A stretch of 64,000 bases of DNA from an uncultured Aquimarina sp. (GCA_947497175.1 CANMFM010000001.1:496001-560000); one strand, 5' to 3'; shown: positions 53,161 to 62,807, numbered from the stretch's first letter. Notes: a model not told the origin generated them from the sequence alone. Program-made: numbers and translations.

Positions 53161-56100
53161 ATGCTAACTACAACACCAACCGGTCCGGTATCCATGGACA
53201 ATTTTAAACTTTCAGACCTATTTAAAGACTTTCATTGTAGCAATGTAGATGATTTTGTATTCGATGGAGTCAGTCTTTCTGTTGCTGAAGATGCTTCCTT
53301 GTCAGGAATAAAAAACATCATTTCTTTTTCGGGGAAATTAAGAATGGACGGGGTGCTTTCTATTTTTAAAGATTATCTGAATAGTACTGCAATGTTAGAA
53401 ATTACAGGCACTATAATTTCAAGTAGTAACGATAGTACTCAAAAAATCAGTCCACAAAATGCTACATTGAAATGCGAAATGGCATTTCATAAAGAAATTT
53501 TTAGAGGAGTGACACTTACCCAAGCATGGTTTCAATTAGATATTTCTCAAAAAGATAAGAATTGGCTCATAATACCCAAACTTGTAGGAGAGTTTGATGT
53601 AGACCATCTAACCGATAACGATGTGGGTAAAATGGTTTTCGAAATTACAGAAGCAAATAAAAGCTTAATATTACATGCCAGTGCCAAGAACCTAAATAGC
53701 GCATTTGGAATAGAAAAATTGATTTTAGAGAGTATTGTGGTCACCGGACAATTGGGTGATGTCAAATCATTAGCCCTTAGTTTTCAATTTATCGTGGGGC
53801 CTACGGTTTTAAATTTTTCTGGTAGTATTACCCCTGATGCTATCGGGGTGTTGGTAAAAGCAGATAGCTTTACTCTAAATGAGCTTGGCACTATATATAA
53901 CGAGATATCACCCGCGGGGTTAGTGCTACCAGAATTTGATGTTGATTTTAAGAATACCAGTATAGCATTGGCAACAGCAGACTGTGATGTTGACTCGGTA
54001 CGGGTACCGTCTGGTTTCACTTTAATTACTAAGGTAACGGCACATGGTCATTCTTTTGATGCAGAAGCGCAGATTTCGAGCAAAGGAGTTGTTTTTGATG
54101 GCTCTTTGGGTGCTATTACTCTAGGTCCGGTTAGCATAACCAAAACTGATCTTGAATTTGAGATCTATAGCAAATCTGTACAAAAACCAGCTAAATTTGA
54201 AATTTCGGGACAAGCCGTTATTGAAGGAATAACTGTTAATTGTGGGGTTTATTTTGAAAAAAACACAGACTGGACTACCGTATTATATGCAAATCTTGCC
54301 GCGGATTCATTTGTGCTTTCTCATGTGTTTTCTCCGGCTAAAGGTTCTTTTGTAGACGAACTCAAATTTTCTAAAGTAGGATTTATTTACGCATCTTCTG
54401 ATTGTGTAACCAAAAATGAAGGACTTAATTATTCTGTTCAACAGGGGTTACAGCTCATGGGAGTTTTAGAAGAAGTTCCGGGGATATCAAGTTTAACCGG
54501 ACAAAAACATATTGGACTCATATTAACAGCCCATTTTGGTTCGGTAACAGATATAGCTATCCAAATACCCGAAACCCGTTTGCATCTGGGGCACTCGGTA
54601 GTATGTGATCCTTTTAAAATACAGATTAATATTGCCCCACAACCCGAATTAGTACTGTTATTTGGTATGGAGGTAGATGTGCCAAAACAAAGTATTCCGT
54701 TACATTTTGACATGGCATTATCTGTTGGAGCGCTAGAGGCCAAAGGTTCAGTAACAATGAAGAATTATTGGAAAAATCCTTTTGGGATTACGGGAGTAAA
54801 GATAGGTCCGGCGCTAGCATTACAAATAGGAATCATCTATGAGCAGTTTGTTGCGACCGGTATACCTTCTGAGTTTGGAATGGCCGGTGGGCTCGTTATT
54901 GCAGATGCCGTAGTAGATATGGCAGTAAGCATCTCAGAAAACCCCATGGAAGAAATATTAATGGGGAAACTCGAATCGCTAAACCCAGCACAATTACTCA
55001 ATTTTGTAAAAGATGTAACGCACCTGGATATACCAGAAATTCCTGATTTCTTTGAGTTAAAAGAACTCGAATTATATTGTGCTCCTGCGGGGGGTTCTAT
55101 TGGAACAATAACATATAAACCAGGATTTAGTTTCTCAGGAGATTTAATTATTGCCGGCAAAGAAATTGAGATGTATACGCGTATTTCTGATACAGGAATC
55201 GAAGGGGGCGGGCACATAGATAATCTTAGTTTCGGGCCACTTGTAATTAGCGGAGAAGAAGGAAAAGATGCTACTGTTAATTTAGAGCTAACTTCGGCAA
55301 AGCAGTCTTTGTTGATCGATGGAAGTATTTTATTCTTAGGAGTGCAAGAAGGAGTATATGTGGATATTTCCAATAAAGGAATAGCATTTAAATTTAATCA
55401 GAATTTCTTCGGAGTATTAACGTATGAGATCCAGGGAGAAAGTTTAGGAACCATTACTAAGCCGGAATCCTTGGATTTTAAACTCTCAGGAGAGATGGAT
55501 AACGACATTAGTAATTATCTTAAGACAGAAGTTGCGGCACGATTAGATATAGCTCTTAAAGCAGCAGAGACAGATATCAATAAAGCAAAATCCGAAGTCG
55601 ATAAAGCGCAAAAAGCATATGAAGCAAAATTTATACCTGCACAAAACGCATTAACCAACGCACAAAAAGATGCTGATGCTTATCTCAAAAAACTTACCGA
55701 TAATTTAAATAGAGAAAAACAGAAATATACTGCACAACTTACCAAAGCACAAAATGATGTAAAAAAAGCAAAAGGCGCATATGATGCATCATTAAACAAA
55801 GCGCAACATGATGTAAATGCTGCTCAAAAAACGTATAATTCTGGGATTAGAACAGCACAGAATAGTTTAAATATTGCTCAAAAAAAATATAATGATGGTA
55901 TTAAAACAGCTCAAAATGCAGTAAATACGGCAGAAAGAAAATACAATAACAGTATAGGAAATGCCCAAAAATCTGTAGATAATGCGAGTCATAAGTGTGA
56001 TAAATTAAAAAGGCATCATTATAATTATGGTACGACCTTAGCTGCTTACGGTATAGCCAAAGGAGTGTTAGCTGCAGCAAAAAAGTTTTTAGAAGGAATT

Positions 56101-56757
56101 AAATACGGAGCAGATTATACCGCATTTCAATCTGCAAAATTAGCCCTGAAAACTGCTAAAACAGGAGTAAATTATACTGCATTTGAAGCGGCAAAGGGAG
56201 CGCTGCAAACTGCTAAAACAGGAGTAAATTACACAGCTTTTGAGGCTGCTAAAAAAACACTAGAAGCTGTTCGTTATGGTGGTGATTATACGGTTTGGCA
56301 GGGAGCATTACAAACGCTTAGTGCAGTTAAAATGTCTGGCGAGCAAGCGATAGCCAAGGCAAATGATGCTATTAATACTATTGGAGGGTCTGCAGTATAT
56401 TTGGCACTTGAGGCTACTAAAAAAGACATAGAGTTTATTGAAAAGGGAACCGAAGCAGTAGCTTTTGAAGGTGCCAAAGCTGTGCTGGAAGGTGCAAAAT
56501 TAGGGGCAGAAGGAGTCCTGAAAATGTCAGAATATATAGCCAAACATGCTGGAGATGTTATAGATATAAAAAAGGTTAAAATCTCTGGAAGTTTAAAAGA
56601 AATAGAAAAAGGTAACCTATTTGATGCAGCGCTTGACATAGCTTTATTAGGACATCTGTACCATTGGAATTTAGATTTTAATGTTAAAGATGTGGCGGGG
56701 TTTGTCACCGCAGTCTTTAAAAAAGCTATGGATCAATTAAAATCAATCACTTTATAA
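53161..56757 (+). CDS. Large uncharacterised protein: beta-rich repeats, coiled coil and helical repeats
   Basis: 1198 residues; family not recognised. No signal peptide, lipobox, T9SS domain or membrane helix is evident. Residues about 1-780 are beta-rich and repetitive, with recurring forms like FSGSITPDAIGVLVKADSF, FEISGQAVIEGITVNCGVYF and FSGDLIIAGKEIEMYTRIS. About 800-940 form an amphipathic coiled coil of 18-residue units (HDVNAAQKTYNSG, then NSLNIAQKKYNDG, then NAVNTAERKYNNS). About 980-1060 hold 19-residue repeats (KTAKTGVNYTAFEAA, twice nearly identical in DNA at 56149-56263). The C-terminus returns to a mixed fold. Long structural or toxin-like proteins can look like this; the function is open. 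A hairpin, TATGCCT with AGGCATA, lies 22-50 nt upstream, and a terminator follows at 56899. Confidence 0.7.
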   Translation: MLTTTPTGPVSMDNFKLSDLFKDFHCSNVDDFVFDGVSLSVAEDASLSGIKNIISFSGKLRMDGVLSIFKDYLNSTAMLEITGTIISSSNDSTQKISPQNATLKCEMAFHKEIFRGVTLTQAWFQLDISQKDKNWLIIPKLVGEFDVDHLTDNDVGKMVFEITEANKSLILHASAKNLNSAFGIEKLILESIVVTGQLGDVKSLALSFQFIVGPTVLNFSGSITPDAIGVLVKADSFTLNELGTIYNEISPAGLVLPEFDVDFKNTSIALATADCDVDSVRVPSGFTLITKVTAHGHSFDAEAQISSKGVVFDGSLGAITLGPVSITKTDLEFEIYSKSVQKPAKFEISGQAVIEGITVNCGVYFEKNTDWTTVLYANLAADSFVLSHVFSPAKGSFVDELKFSKVGFIYASSDCVTKNEGLNYSVQQGLQLMGVLEEVPGISSLTGQKHIGLILTAHFGSVTDIAIQIPETRLHLGHSVVCDPFKIQINIAPQPELVLLFGMEVDVPKQSIPLHFDMALSVGALEAKGSVTMKNYWKNPFGITGVKIGPALALQIGIIYEQFVATGIPSEFGMAGGLVIADAVVDMAVSISENPMEEILMGKLESLNPAQLLNFVKDVTHLDIPEIPDFFELKELELYCAPAGGSIGTITYKPGFSFSGDLIIAGKEIEMYTRISDTGIEGGGHIDNLSFGPLVISGEEGKDATVNLELTSAKQSLLIDGSILFLGVQEGVYVDISNKGIAFKFNQNFFGVLTYEIQGESLGTITKPESLDFKLSGEMDNDISNYLKTEVAARLDIALKAAETDINKAKSEVDKAQKAYEAKFIPAQNALTNAQKDADAYLKKLTDNLNREKQKYTAQLTKAQNDVKKAKGAYDASLNKAQHDVNAAQKTYNSGIRTAQNSLNIAQKKYNDGIKTAQNAVNTAERKYNNSIGNAQKSVDNASHKCDKLKRHHYNYGTTLAAYGIAKGVLAAAKKFLEGIKYGADYTAFQSAKLALKTAKTGVNYTAFEAAKGALQTAKTGVNYTAFEAAKKTLEAVRYGGDYTVWQGALQTLSAVKMSGEQAIAKANDAINTIGGSAVYLALEATKKDIEFIEKGTEAVAFEGAKAVLEGAKLGAEGVLKMSEYIAKHAGDVIDIKKVKISGSLKEIEKGNLFDAALDIALLGHLYHWNLDFNVKDVAGFVTAVFKKAMDQLKSITL

Positions 56758-56898
56758 TGTTTTTCTACATAAATCCTGAAAAGGGGGTGGGGTATTTGAT
56801 TACTAGATCGTTTCATTAGTATAAATAAACAATCTGTATAAAACTATAGGGTTTGAGGGACAAACGAATGCTATACTATGTAGATTTTTTAAATTTTA

Positions 56899-56929
56899 AG
56901 ATGGGAAGAGAAATCTTTCCATCTTTTTA
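56899..56929 (+). terminator. Intrinsic terminator after the 1198-residue gene
   Basis: AGATGGGAA pairs with TTTCCATCT (9 bp with one G-T), loop GAGAAATC, followed by TTTT. Confidence 0.75.
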
Positions 56930-56948
56930 TATCATAATAACATATTTA

Positions 56949-57070
56949 TTGTCATTCTGAAATCTAAGTGCGAGATTAATTTCATTGATCACATTAATAA
57001 AAGATCAGAATTCATAAAAGAGTTGAGTTTGTATTATGAATCCAGGGCCCTTGAGTTTAGGATGACAATT
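56949..57070. repeat. Inverted-repeat element (REP/MITE-like)
   Basis: ATTGTCATTCTGAAATC at the left and GTTTAGGATGACAAT at the right are inverted relatives about 100 nt apart. Inside, ATTCATAA and TTATGAAT also pair. No gene inside. With the terminator at 56899 this accounts for most of the 350-nt gap. Confidence 0.55.
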
Positions 57071-57107
57071 TTTTTATATAAAAACATCAAAACGTCTTCA
57101 AATAAAT

Positions 57108-57719
57108 TTAGGGTAATACTTCTTCAAACCGAAGTTGGTTATCGATTATCGTATTGTTGTATTTTAAGGTCCAACCTAATGAATTTGTAAGAATGTATAT
57201 TTTTTGTAGTTCACTAATAAGTCTATTTTCAGAATTGGTGACAAGAGAGGATTGTTTTACTTTTTTATTAAGCTGTTGTACTACTTTTTGTCGTATTAAA
57301 TTATGATCTTTTGGGGTAAACTGATTTAAAATTCCATACTCAAGACTATGATATTTTATATCGGGGTTGATATTAATTTCGGGTTCGGGGATTTTTGTAA
57401 GTACTACGGTTTTAATGTCTTTATTAAGGATGTATTCAATCTTACTTAGGTCATATGATACTTCTACTTTAGCATTAACAACGACCAATGCAGTTTTGAT
57501 TGTAGGAATAAAAGAATATACTTTTTTATTCTCTTTATAATTAATCACTTCAGAGAAATGGCCTTCTGTAACTACAAGTTTTCCTACATTTTTCATTTGA
57601 TTCAGGATAAGATCAGAAGATTCAAGCTCGGTTTTTCTGGTGGCAGACTGCTCTACGAAGAAAACTATTCCAAGCACCACAACGGCAGTTATGAGTGCAC
57701 CAAGTAAAAAATTACGCAT
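57108..57719 (-). CDS. DUF4230 protein, membrane-anchored
   Basis: 203 residues. One N-terminal membrane helix (FLLGALITAVVVLGIVFFV), then a beta-rich DUF4230-like domain with GKLVVTEGHFSEVINY and a series of short strands (ALVVVNAKVEVSYDL, KTVVLTKIPEPEI), then a helical C-terminus. Function of the family is unknown; the protein probably faces the periplasm. Confidence 0.75.
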   Translation of the reverse strand: MRNFLLGALITAVVVLGIVFFVEQSATRKTELESSDLILNQMKNVGKLVVTEGHFSEVINYKENKKVYSFIPTIKTALVVVNAKVEVSYDLSKIEYILNKDIKTVVLTKIPEPEININPDIKYHSLEYGILNQFTPKDHNLIRQKVVQQLNKKVKQSSLVTNSENRLISELQKIYILTNSLGWTLKYNNTIIDNQLRFEEVLP

Positions 57720-57809
57720 AGGTTATACTTTCATGTTTAGTATAAATGTACATAAAAATATAGCCCTTCTATAAAAGAAAGGCTATACGAATGTAAAGAA
57801 ATATTGGTC

Positions 57810-58358
57810 TTATTTTATTTGTGGTGGATATTTTTCGAGAATTGCACCTACAATTTTATTCATTTTTTCTTGTTTTTTTTCTACCTTATCAGTTAGAGCA
57901 GCGGTTCCCATTCCTTGCCATATTAACTCTTTTTTAGAGGCGTCAATAAGGTCTATATACAAAGTGCCTTCGGTGACACGAGAAACAGAATTGTAATTAG
58001 GACCCCAGAACCAGGGATTCCATCCCCAGCCATAACCCCATCCTGGACCCCAGCCCCAACCCCAGTTATTTTGGTAGAGGTTTACATTCTCCTGAGTTTT
58101 GGTGAAAATACTAACTAGCATATCAGGGTTTTCTGATTTGATAAATCCTTTGGATATCATATCTGCTTCGATAGCTCTTAGAATACGTTTCTTGTCTAGA
58201 TCACTAACTTCGGCTTTATCGATTCCTGGTTTGTAAAAAGCAAAACTTTTATAAGTATTAAAATTTGCCTGCTTATCATAATCTGAAGCTACACGTACCG
58301 TAGAGCAGGAACTAAGCGTTATGATAAGGATTAATGATAGAAGTGGTAAAAGTTTCAT
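57810..58358 (-). CDS. DUF4136 lipoprotein
   Basis: 182 residues. Lipoprotein signal MKLLPLLSLILIITLSSC (Cys 18). DUF4136 features: VASDYDKQANFNTYKSFAFY, RILRAIEADMISKGF and EGTLYIDLIDASKKELIWQG. A Trp/Gly-rich insertion (NWGWGWGPGWGYGWGWNPW) lies near residues 97-115. Family function unknown; outer-membrane or periplasmic. Confidence 0.85.
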   Translation of the reverse strand: MKLLPLLSLILIITLSSCSTVRVASDYDKQANFNTYKSFAFYKPGIDKAEVSDLDKKRILRAIEADMISKGFIKSENPDMLVSIFTKTQENVNLYQNNWGWGWGPGWGYGWGWNPWFWGPNYNSVSRVTEGTLYIDLIDASKKELIWQGMGTAALTDKVEKKQEKMNKIVGAILEKYPPQIK

Positions 58359-58439
58359 AATCCTATATTTTTTTGGAGTTTAACAATAGTCTTTAAGGTT
58401 CAAATCCACAATAATCATACCATGGTATAGATCTTACTT

Positions 58440-58616
58440 TTATTTTTTCGAGTAACTATTTGTTTTTTTATCATAGCCATACGGGCAATGCCTGCAGCCA
58501 CTCTCACAACAATAACCTCTTCTAAGGTGATATTGTTCTGTAAAACATCGATACCCCTCTGGGGTAATATAATAATCTCCTTCTTTTGGAGTTAATACTT
58601 TTTTAGGGTTACTCAT
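58440..58616 (-). CDS. DUF5522 small Cys-rich protein
   Basis: 58 residues from the ATG chosen; a TTG 9 nt upstream is also in frame. EGDYYITPEGYRCFTEQYHL and RRGYCCESGCRHCPYGYD show the DUF5522 pattern with four Cys (CC-x3-C-x2-C) plus an earlier Cys, suggesting a metal site. On the minus strand TATTTTTG (58630-58623) fits TANNTTTG so close to the ATG that the mRNA may be nearly leaderless. Confidence 0.8.
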   Translation of the reverse strand: MSNPKKVLTPKEGDYYITPEGYRCFTEQYHLRRGYCCESGCRHCPYGYDKKTNSYSKK

Positions 58617-58645
58617 CTCATACAAAAATAGTATCTTGTATTAAT

Positions 58646-58972
58646 ATGCGCATTGTTGTTAACAAATATTTGATAGGTCGCCACTTTGTTGGGCTAGCTC
58701 TTTGGCCATTTATAGTCGTCAAAGATTCGCTTCTCAAAGAAGATGAAGCCTTTATAAATCACGAAAAAATTCATATCAGACAACAAGTAGAGTTGTTGGT
58801 GTTGCCATTTTATATTCTTTATTTTGCAGAATATATTATCAGGCTATTTCAATATCGGAACTCGCAATTAGCATATCGCAACATTTCTTTTGAAAGAGAG
58901 GCTTATCATAACGAAGACGATCTTAATTACTTAAAAAAGAGAAAACCCTGGAGTTTTTTTAAATATTTATAA
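58646..58972 (+). CDS. Small protein with HExxH-like metallopeptidase motif
   Basis: 108 residues. FINHEKIHIRQQVELL contains HEKIH, matching HExxH, near residue 39, followed by a hydrophobic helix (LVLPFYILYFAEYIIRLF) and by FEREAYHNEDD, where Glu could be the third ligand. This resembles tiny M48/M56-like proteins. Its stop is directly followed by the start of the PLP enzyme gene, so the two are co-translated. Confidence 0.65.
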   Translation: MRIVVNKYLIGRHFVGLALWPFIVVKDSLLKEDEAFINHEKIHIRQQVELLVLPFYILYFAEYIIRLFQYRNSQLAYRNISFEREAYHNEDDLNYLKKRKPWSFFKYL

Positions 58973-59914
58973 ATGCATTTTTTTTCTTCGGAAACAGTAC
59001 CTTCAGAAAATCAAAAGATTACCCATCCGATTCTGGATGATGCACAGGTTTCACTTCATATCAAAAGAGAAGATCAAATTCATAAGAAGGTTTCTGGTAA
59101 TAAATTCAGAAAACTAAAGTATAACCTTGGCAAAGCCAGAGAGCTAAACCATAATACGATTCTTACTTTTGGAGGTTCGTATAGTAATCATATTGCCGCA
59201 ACTGCCGCTGCAGGAAAGATAGTTGGCCTACGTACTATTGGAGTGATCAGAGGTGATGAATTAGCCAAAGACATCGATAAAACGTTTTTAGAAAACAATA
59301 CCTTGCGTTTTGCTAATGCTTGTGGGATGCACCTCAAGTTTGTTAGTAGAAAAGCGTACCGAGAAAAAACGTCTGAAGTTTTCTTAGAGAAATTAAGAGA
59401 AGAGTTCGATTCTTTTTATGTAATCCCTGAAGGGGGTACCAACGAGTTGGCAGTTAAAGGATGTGAAGAAATACAAACAAAACAAGATATAGATTTTGAT
59501 GTTATTTGTTGTGCCGTAGGTACAGGAGGGACAATCGCAGGGATCATTAATAGTAGCAATACTAATCAAACTATACTAGGTTTTCCAGCTTTGAAAGGTG
59601 ATTTTTTATCTGCAGAAATCGCAAAATATACGAGTAAGACCAATTGGAAATTGGTAACCGATTATCATTTTGGAGGCTATGGCAAAGTAAATGAAGAAAT
59701 CATAGGATTTATAAATCAATTTTATGCGCAGCATAATATTCTATTAGATCCCATCTATACGGGTAAGATGCTTTATGGGATTTTTGACATGGTTCAAAAA
59801 GGGGTTTTTCCAAAAAATACTCGTATTTTAGCCGTGCATACCGGAGGATTACAAGGTATAGCAGGGATGAATAAAAGATTAAAGAAAAAGAAGTTACCCC
59901 TTATTACAATTTGA
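58973..59914 (+). CDS. ACC deaminase/D-cysteine desulfhydrase-family PLP enzyme
   Basis: 313 residues. PLP Lys in HKKVSGNKFRKLKYN (near residue 42), LTFGGSYSNHIAATAAAG (near 65), VIPEGGTNELAVKG, and VGTGGTIAGIIN for phosphate binding; ILAVHTGGLQG near the end. Closest functional candidates are D-cysteine desulfhydrase and 1-aminocyclopropane-1-carboxylate deaminase, which cannot be separated from sequence alone. Confidence 0.88.
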   Translation: MHFFSSETVPSENQKITHPILDDAQVSLHIKREDQIHKKVSGNKFRKLKYNLGKARELNHNTILTFGGSYSNHIAATAAAGKIVGLRTIGVIRGDELAKDIDKTFLENNTLRFANACGMHLKFVSRKAYREKTSEVFLEKLREEFDSFYVIPEGGTNELAVKGCEEIQTKQDIDFDVICCAVGTGGTIAGIINSSNTNQTILGFPALKGDFLSAEIAKYTSKTNWKLVTDYHFGGYGKVNEEIIGFINQFYAQHNILLDPIYTGKMLYGIFDMVQKGVFPKNTRILAVHTGGLQGIAGMNKRLKKKKLPLITI

Positions 59915-59922
59915 TACAGAAA

Positions 59923-60915
59923 ATGAGGAAATTTATTTCACTCGATAATCGAGATTTAAATGCTCCGAGGCTTGCCTCGAAATCAAAATTATTTTTTAAC
60001 CAATGCCTGGTAGGGTTACGCCGAGGCAGTTTACTATTATGTGTTGCTGTTTTTTTAATTTCTTGCGGAGGAAGCAAAAAAGCTGTCATTTCGCGAACAG
60101 AAACAACATTGCCCCAACGCGCTAAGACTACTACAATAGAGCGTACCACACAGCCAATTATATCAGAAAAACTACCTCGTGTAGCGCCTCGTAAAAAAGC
60201 TCCGGCTACAATTCCTTACAAAGAAAGGGTGCAACACTATATTTACGAATTCTCTGATATTGCAATGAGCGAAATGAAAACCTATGGTATTCCGGCCAGT
60301 ATTACCCTGGCACAAGGAATTCTGGAATCAGGAGCAGGATATGGAGAATTGACTCAAAAGGCAAAAAATCATTTTGGAATTAAATGTCATGACTGGAAAG
60401 GTGATCGAGTATATCATGATGACGACCTTTCGCAAGAGTGCTTCAGAAAATATAACGAGGCCAGCGAATCTTTTAGAGATCATTCTTTGTTTTTAAAGAA
60501 TAGAAAACGATACTCAAGACTTTTTACTTTCAATAAAAAAGACTATAAATCCTGGGCAAGGGGCCTTAGAGAGGCAGGATATGCCACCGATAGAAAGTAT
60601 CCAGAAAAACTTATAGGTATCATAGAAAGATATCAATTATATACTTTTGATGATCAGGTGCTGGGAGGTAGAAATAAGAATAAAACGCGTAAAGAAGTCA
60701 AAAAAGATATTGCCACGGTAATAGTATCGCCAATTCGTACGCAAAAAGGTGAGCATGTGGTGCAAAAAGGAGATACATTGTATTCTATTTCAAGAATGTA
60801 TAAAATCTCTGTACACGAACTTAGAACATATAATAACCTCGCAGATAATACTATAAATATTGGACAAGTACTTAGAGTGGCTGCAGAGGAAGATGAAGAA
60901 GAAGATTTCAATTAA
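59923..60915 (+). CDS. Glucosaminidase-domain lipoprotein with LysM, carrying an in-frame palindromic insertion
   Basis: 330 residues from the ATG. The N-terminus is MRKFIS, then ~30 odd residues, then [12 protein letters not shown] with a lipobox Cys. Without residues 7-36 it would be a normal lipoprotein signal peptide, [18 protein letters not shown]. The enzyme domain (about 95-245) has [20 protein letters not shown] with the catalytic Glu, then [20 protein letters not shown] and [21 protein letters not shown]-terminal LysM repeat has [20 protein letters not shown] (about 280-325). It cleaves peptidoglycan and binds it through LysM. Its 5' end lies close to the ACC deaminase stop. Confidence 0.85.
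   Translation: MRKFISLDNRDLNAPRLASKSKLFFNQCLVGLRRGSLLLCVAVFLISCGGSKKAVISRTETTLPQRAKTTTIERTTQPIISEKLPRVAPRKKAPATIPYKERVQHYIYEFSDIAMSEMKTYGIPASITLAQGILESGAGYGELTQKAKNHFGIKCHDWKGDRVYHDDDLSQECFRKYNEASESFRDHSLFLKNRKRYSRLFTFNKKDYKSWARGLREAGYATDRKYPEKLIGIIERYQLYTFDDQVLGGRNKNKTRKEVKKDIATVIVSPIRTQKGEHVVQKGDTLYSISRMYKISVHELRTYNNLADNTINIGQVLRVAAEEDEEEDFN
59941..60030 (+). repeat. Palindromic repeat inserted in the coding frame (signal peptide)
   Basis: 90 nt, a multiple of three, with three palindromes: CTCGATAATCGAG (59941-59953), CGAGGC-TT-GCCTCG (59966-59979) and TGCCTGG with CCGAGGCA (60004-60028). The first 17 nt, CTCGATAATCGAGATTT, recur inverted at 21691-21707 in a gap. Removing it restores a standard lipoprotein signal. 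This resembles the palindromic elements within genes known from Rickettsia. Confidence 0.7.
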
Positions 60916-60917
60916 GC

Positions 60918-62204
60918 ATGATATACCAAAGAAGTAGTGCGCTATTTGCAGCAGCACAAAAAGTAATTCCAGGTGGAGTTAACTCACCTGTGAGAGCGTT
61001 TAAAGCAGTAGGAGGAGATCCAATATTTGTTAAAGAAGCCAGAGGAGCATACTTATATGACGAAGATGGTAACCGATTGATTGATTATATCAATTCTTGG
61101 GGGCCAATGATTTTGGGGCATGCTCACCCCTCTGTAGTGGATGCAGTGATTCAAAAAACCAGAAAAGGAACCAGTTTTGGAATGCCGACACAGATCGAAA
61201 CCGAGATTGCAGAACTGGCTGTTTCTATGGTGCCAAATATTGATAAAATTCGCTTTGTGAACTCAGGTACAGAGGCTTGTATGAGTGCTGTGCGTTTGGC
61301 TAGAGGGTATGCTGGTAAAGATAAAATTATCAAATTTGCAGGTTGTTATCATGGGCATAGTGATTCTTTTTTAATCCAGGCAGGTAGCGGTGCAGTTACT
61401 TTTGGAAGCCCAAATAGTCCCGGGGTTACCAAAGGCACTGCTCAAGATACGCTTTTGGCCAGGTATAATGACCTGGAGCAGGTGGAGCAGATTATCGAAT
61501 CGAATAAAAATGAAATTGCCTGTATTATTATAGAACCTGTGGCGGGTAACATGGGCTGTATCCCACCAGAAAAGGAATTTCTCCAGGGGTTGAGAACCCT
61601 ATGTGATACGCATAATATACTGTTGATTTTTGATGAAGTGATGACAGGTTTTAGATTGGCCAAAGGAGGTGTACAAGAATTATTAGGAGTAGATGCAGAT
61701 ATTGTTACATTTGGAAAAGTAATAGGTGGCGGTCTACCGGTTGGTGCCTTTGCTGCGCGCGAGGATATTATGAATCATCTTGCGCCATTGGGACCCGTAT
61801 ATCAGGCAGGTACCTTAAGTGGTAATCCATTAGCTATGGCAGCAGGGTTAGCCATGCTTACAGAGCTTAATAGCACTCCTGGGATCTTTAAGAGCCTGGC
61901 AGATAAAACAGAATATCTACATAAAGGGATCGAAAAAGCGTTACAGCATCATAAGGTAGTTCATACCATTAATAGGATAGGGTCAATGATCTCGGTACAC
62001 TTTGCTAAAGACAAAGTGGTAGATTTTGAAACGGCAGCTCATGGAAATAATGAAACCTTCAAAACATTTTTTCATGGCATGTTGAATCATGGGATTTATA
62101 TTGCGCCAAGTGCCTTCGAAAGCTGGTTTATAACTGATGCACTTACCTATAAAGATTTAGATGATACGATCGAAGCGGTTAACAAGGTAGCGGCTACCTT
62201 ATAG
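60918..62204 (+). CDS. hemL: Glutamate-1-semialdehyde 2,1-aminomutase HemL
   Basis: 428 residues, class III PLP aminotransferase fold: [18 protein letters not shown] near the start, [53 protein letters not shown] and the PLP Lys in [15 protein letters not shown] (near residue 267). Makes 5-aminolevulinate for haem. Starts 2 nt after the LysM lipoprotein gene. Confidence 0.96.
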   Translation: MIYQRSSALFAAAQKVIPGGVNSPVRAFKAVGGDPIFVKEARGAYLYDEDGNRLIDYINSWGPMILGHAHPSVVDAVIQKTRKGTSFGMPTQIETEIAELAVSMVPNIDKIRFVNSGTEACMSAVRLARGYAGKDKIIKFAGCYHGHSDSFLIQAGSGAVTFGSPNSPGVTKGTAQDTLLARYNDLEQVEQIIESNKNEIACIIIEPVAGNMGCIPPEKEFLQGLRTLCDTHNILLIFDEVMTGFRLAKGGVQELLGVDADIVTFGKVIGGGLPVGAFAAREDIMNHLAPLGPVYQAGTLSGNPLAMAAGLAMLTELNSTPGIFKSLADKTEYLHKGIEKALQHHKVVHTINRIGSMISVHFAKDKVVDFETAAHGNNETFKTFFHGMLNHGIYIAPSAFESWFITDALTYKDLDDTIEAVNKVAATL

Positions 62205-62264
62205 ATTTTTTATGAGAAAATTGGTGATTGTATTATCAGCTATATAGAATTTAATGCAGTAAGT

Positions 62265-62807
62265 CTATAATTCAAACCATTCGCTAAGTGCTATCTCTTT
62301 GCCATGAGGATATTTTACATTGTAGACCTGTGCATTAAAATCATCTTCTTTGATATAGGTGTATTTTTTTAGATACTCAGCGCCGCCATAGTCGCTAAAA
62401 TCTTCCCGAATAGGTAGAATAGCAATGTCTTCGGGAGCTTTGATCGTTGCTGCTAACCGAAGTACCCAATCACACCATTTATGCTGCACCGCAGTTTCTG
62501 TAGCCAAAAAAATAAATTTAGAATTTTCTCTTATCTGTTGCTGCAATTGTGTAGTCGTAGCATCACTTTTATCTCGGGCAAAATGTTCATCTAACCAATC
62601 GACGTGTATCAGTACTCCAAAACCTTTAAGAAAATTGATAGCACTATCTAATTCTTCGAGTTCATCGGGATGATAAGAAATAAATAGAGTTACTTTAAGG
62701 TTTTTGGTTTCTTTCTTAAAGAGCTGTAGGCTTTCGGCAACGTCTTTTGTATATATTCTCGCAGAGTTTCTCAATTGTAATAACCCGTACTTTGGTAGTA
62801 TACTCAT
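62265..62807 (-). CDS. TIR-like domain protein
   Basis: 180 residues. The segment VTLFISYHPDELEELDSAIN (near residue 40) is a TIR-type first strand with the SY motif, then GFGVLIHVDWLDEHF, IRENSKFIFLATETAVQHKW and CDWVL near 97-118, matching the later TIR strands. About 35 residues precede the fold. TIR proteins of bacteria often act as NAD-cleaving or signal-making effectors; no sensor partner is visible in the neighbouring genes. The catalytic Glu could be in ATETAVQHKW, but this needs a structure-based alignment. Confidence 0.7.
   Translation of the reverse strand: MSILPKYGLLQLRNSARIYTKDVAESLQLFKKETKNLKVTLFISYHPDELEELDSAINFLKGFGVLIHVDWLDEHFARDKSDATTTQLQQQIRENSKFIFLATETAVQHKWCDWVLRLAATIKAPEDIAILPIREDFSDYGGAEYLKKYTYIKEDDFNAQVYNVKYPHGKEIALSEWFEL

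Noticed and set aside
54837..55373. 178-residue minus-strand frame within the 1198-residue gene
   Set aside because: It is antisense to a long gene with consistent coding pattern, and its peptide has no recognisable feature.
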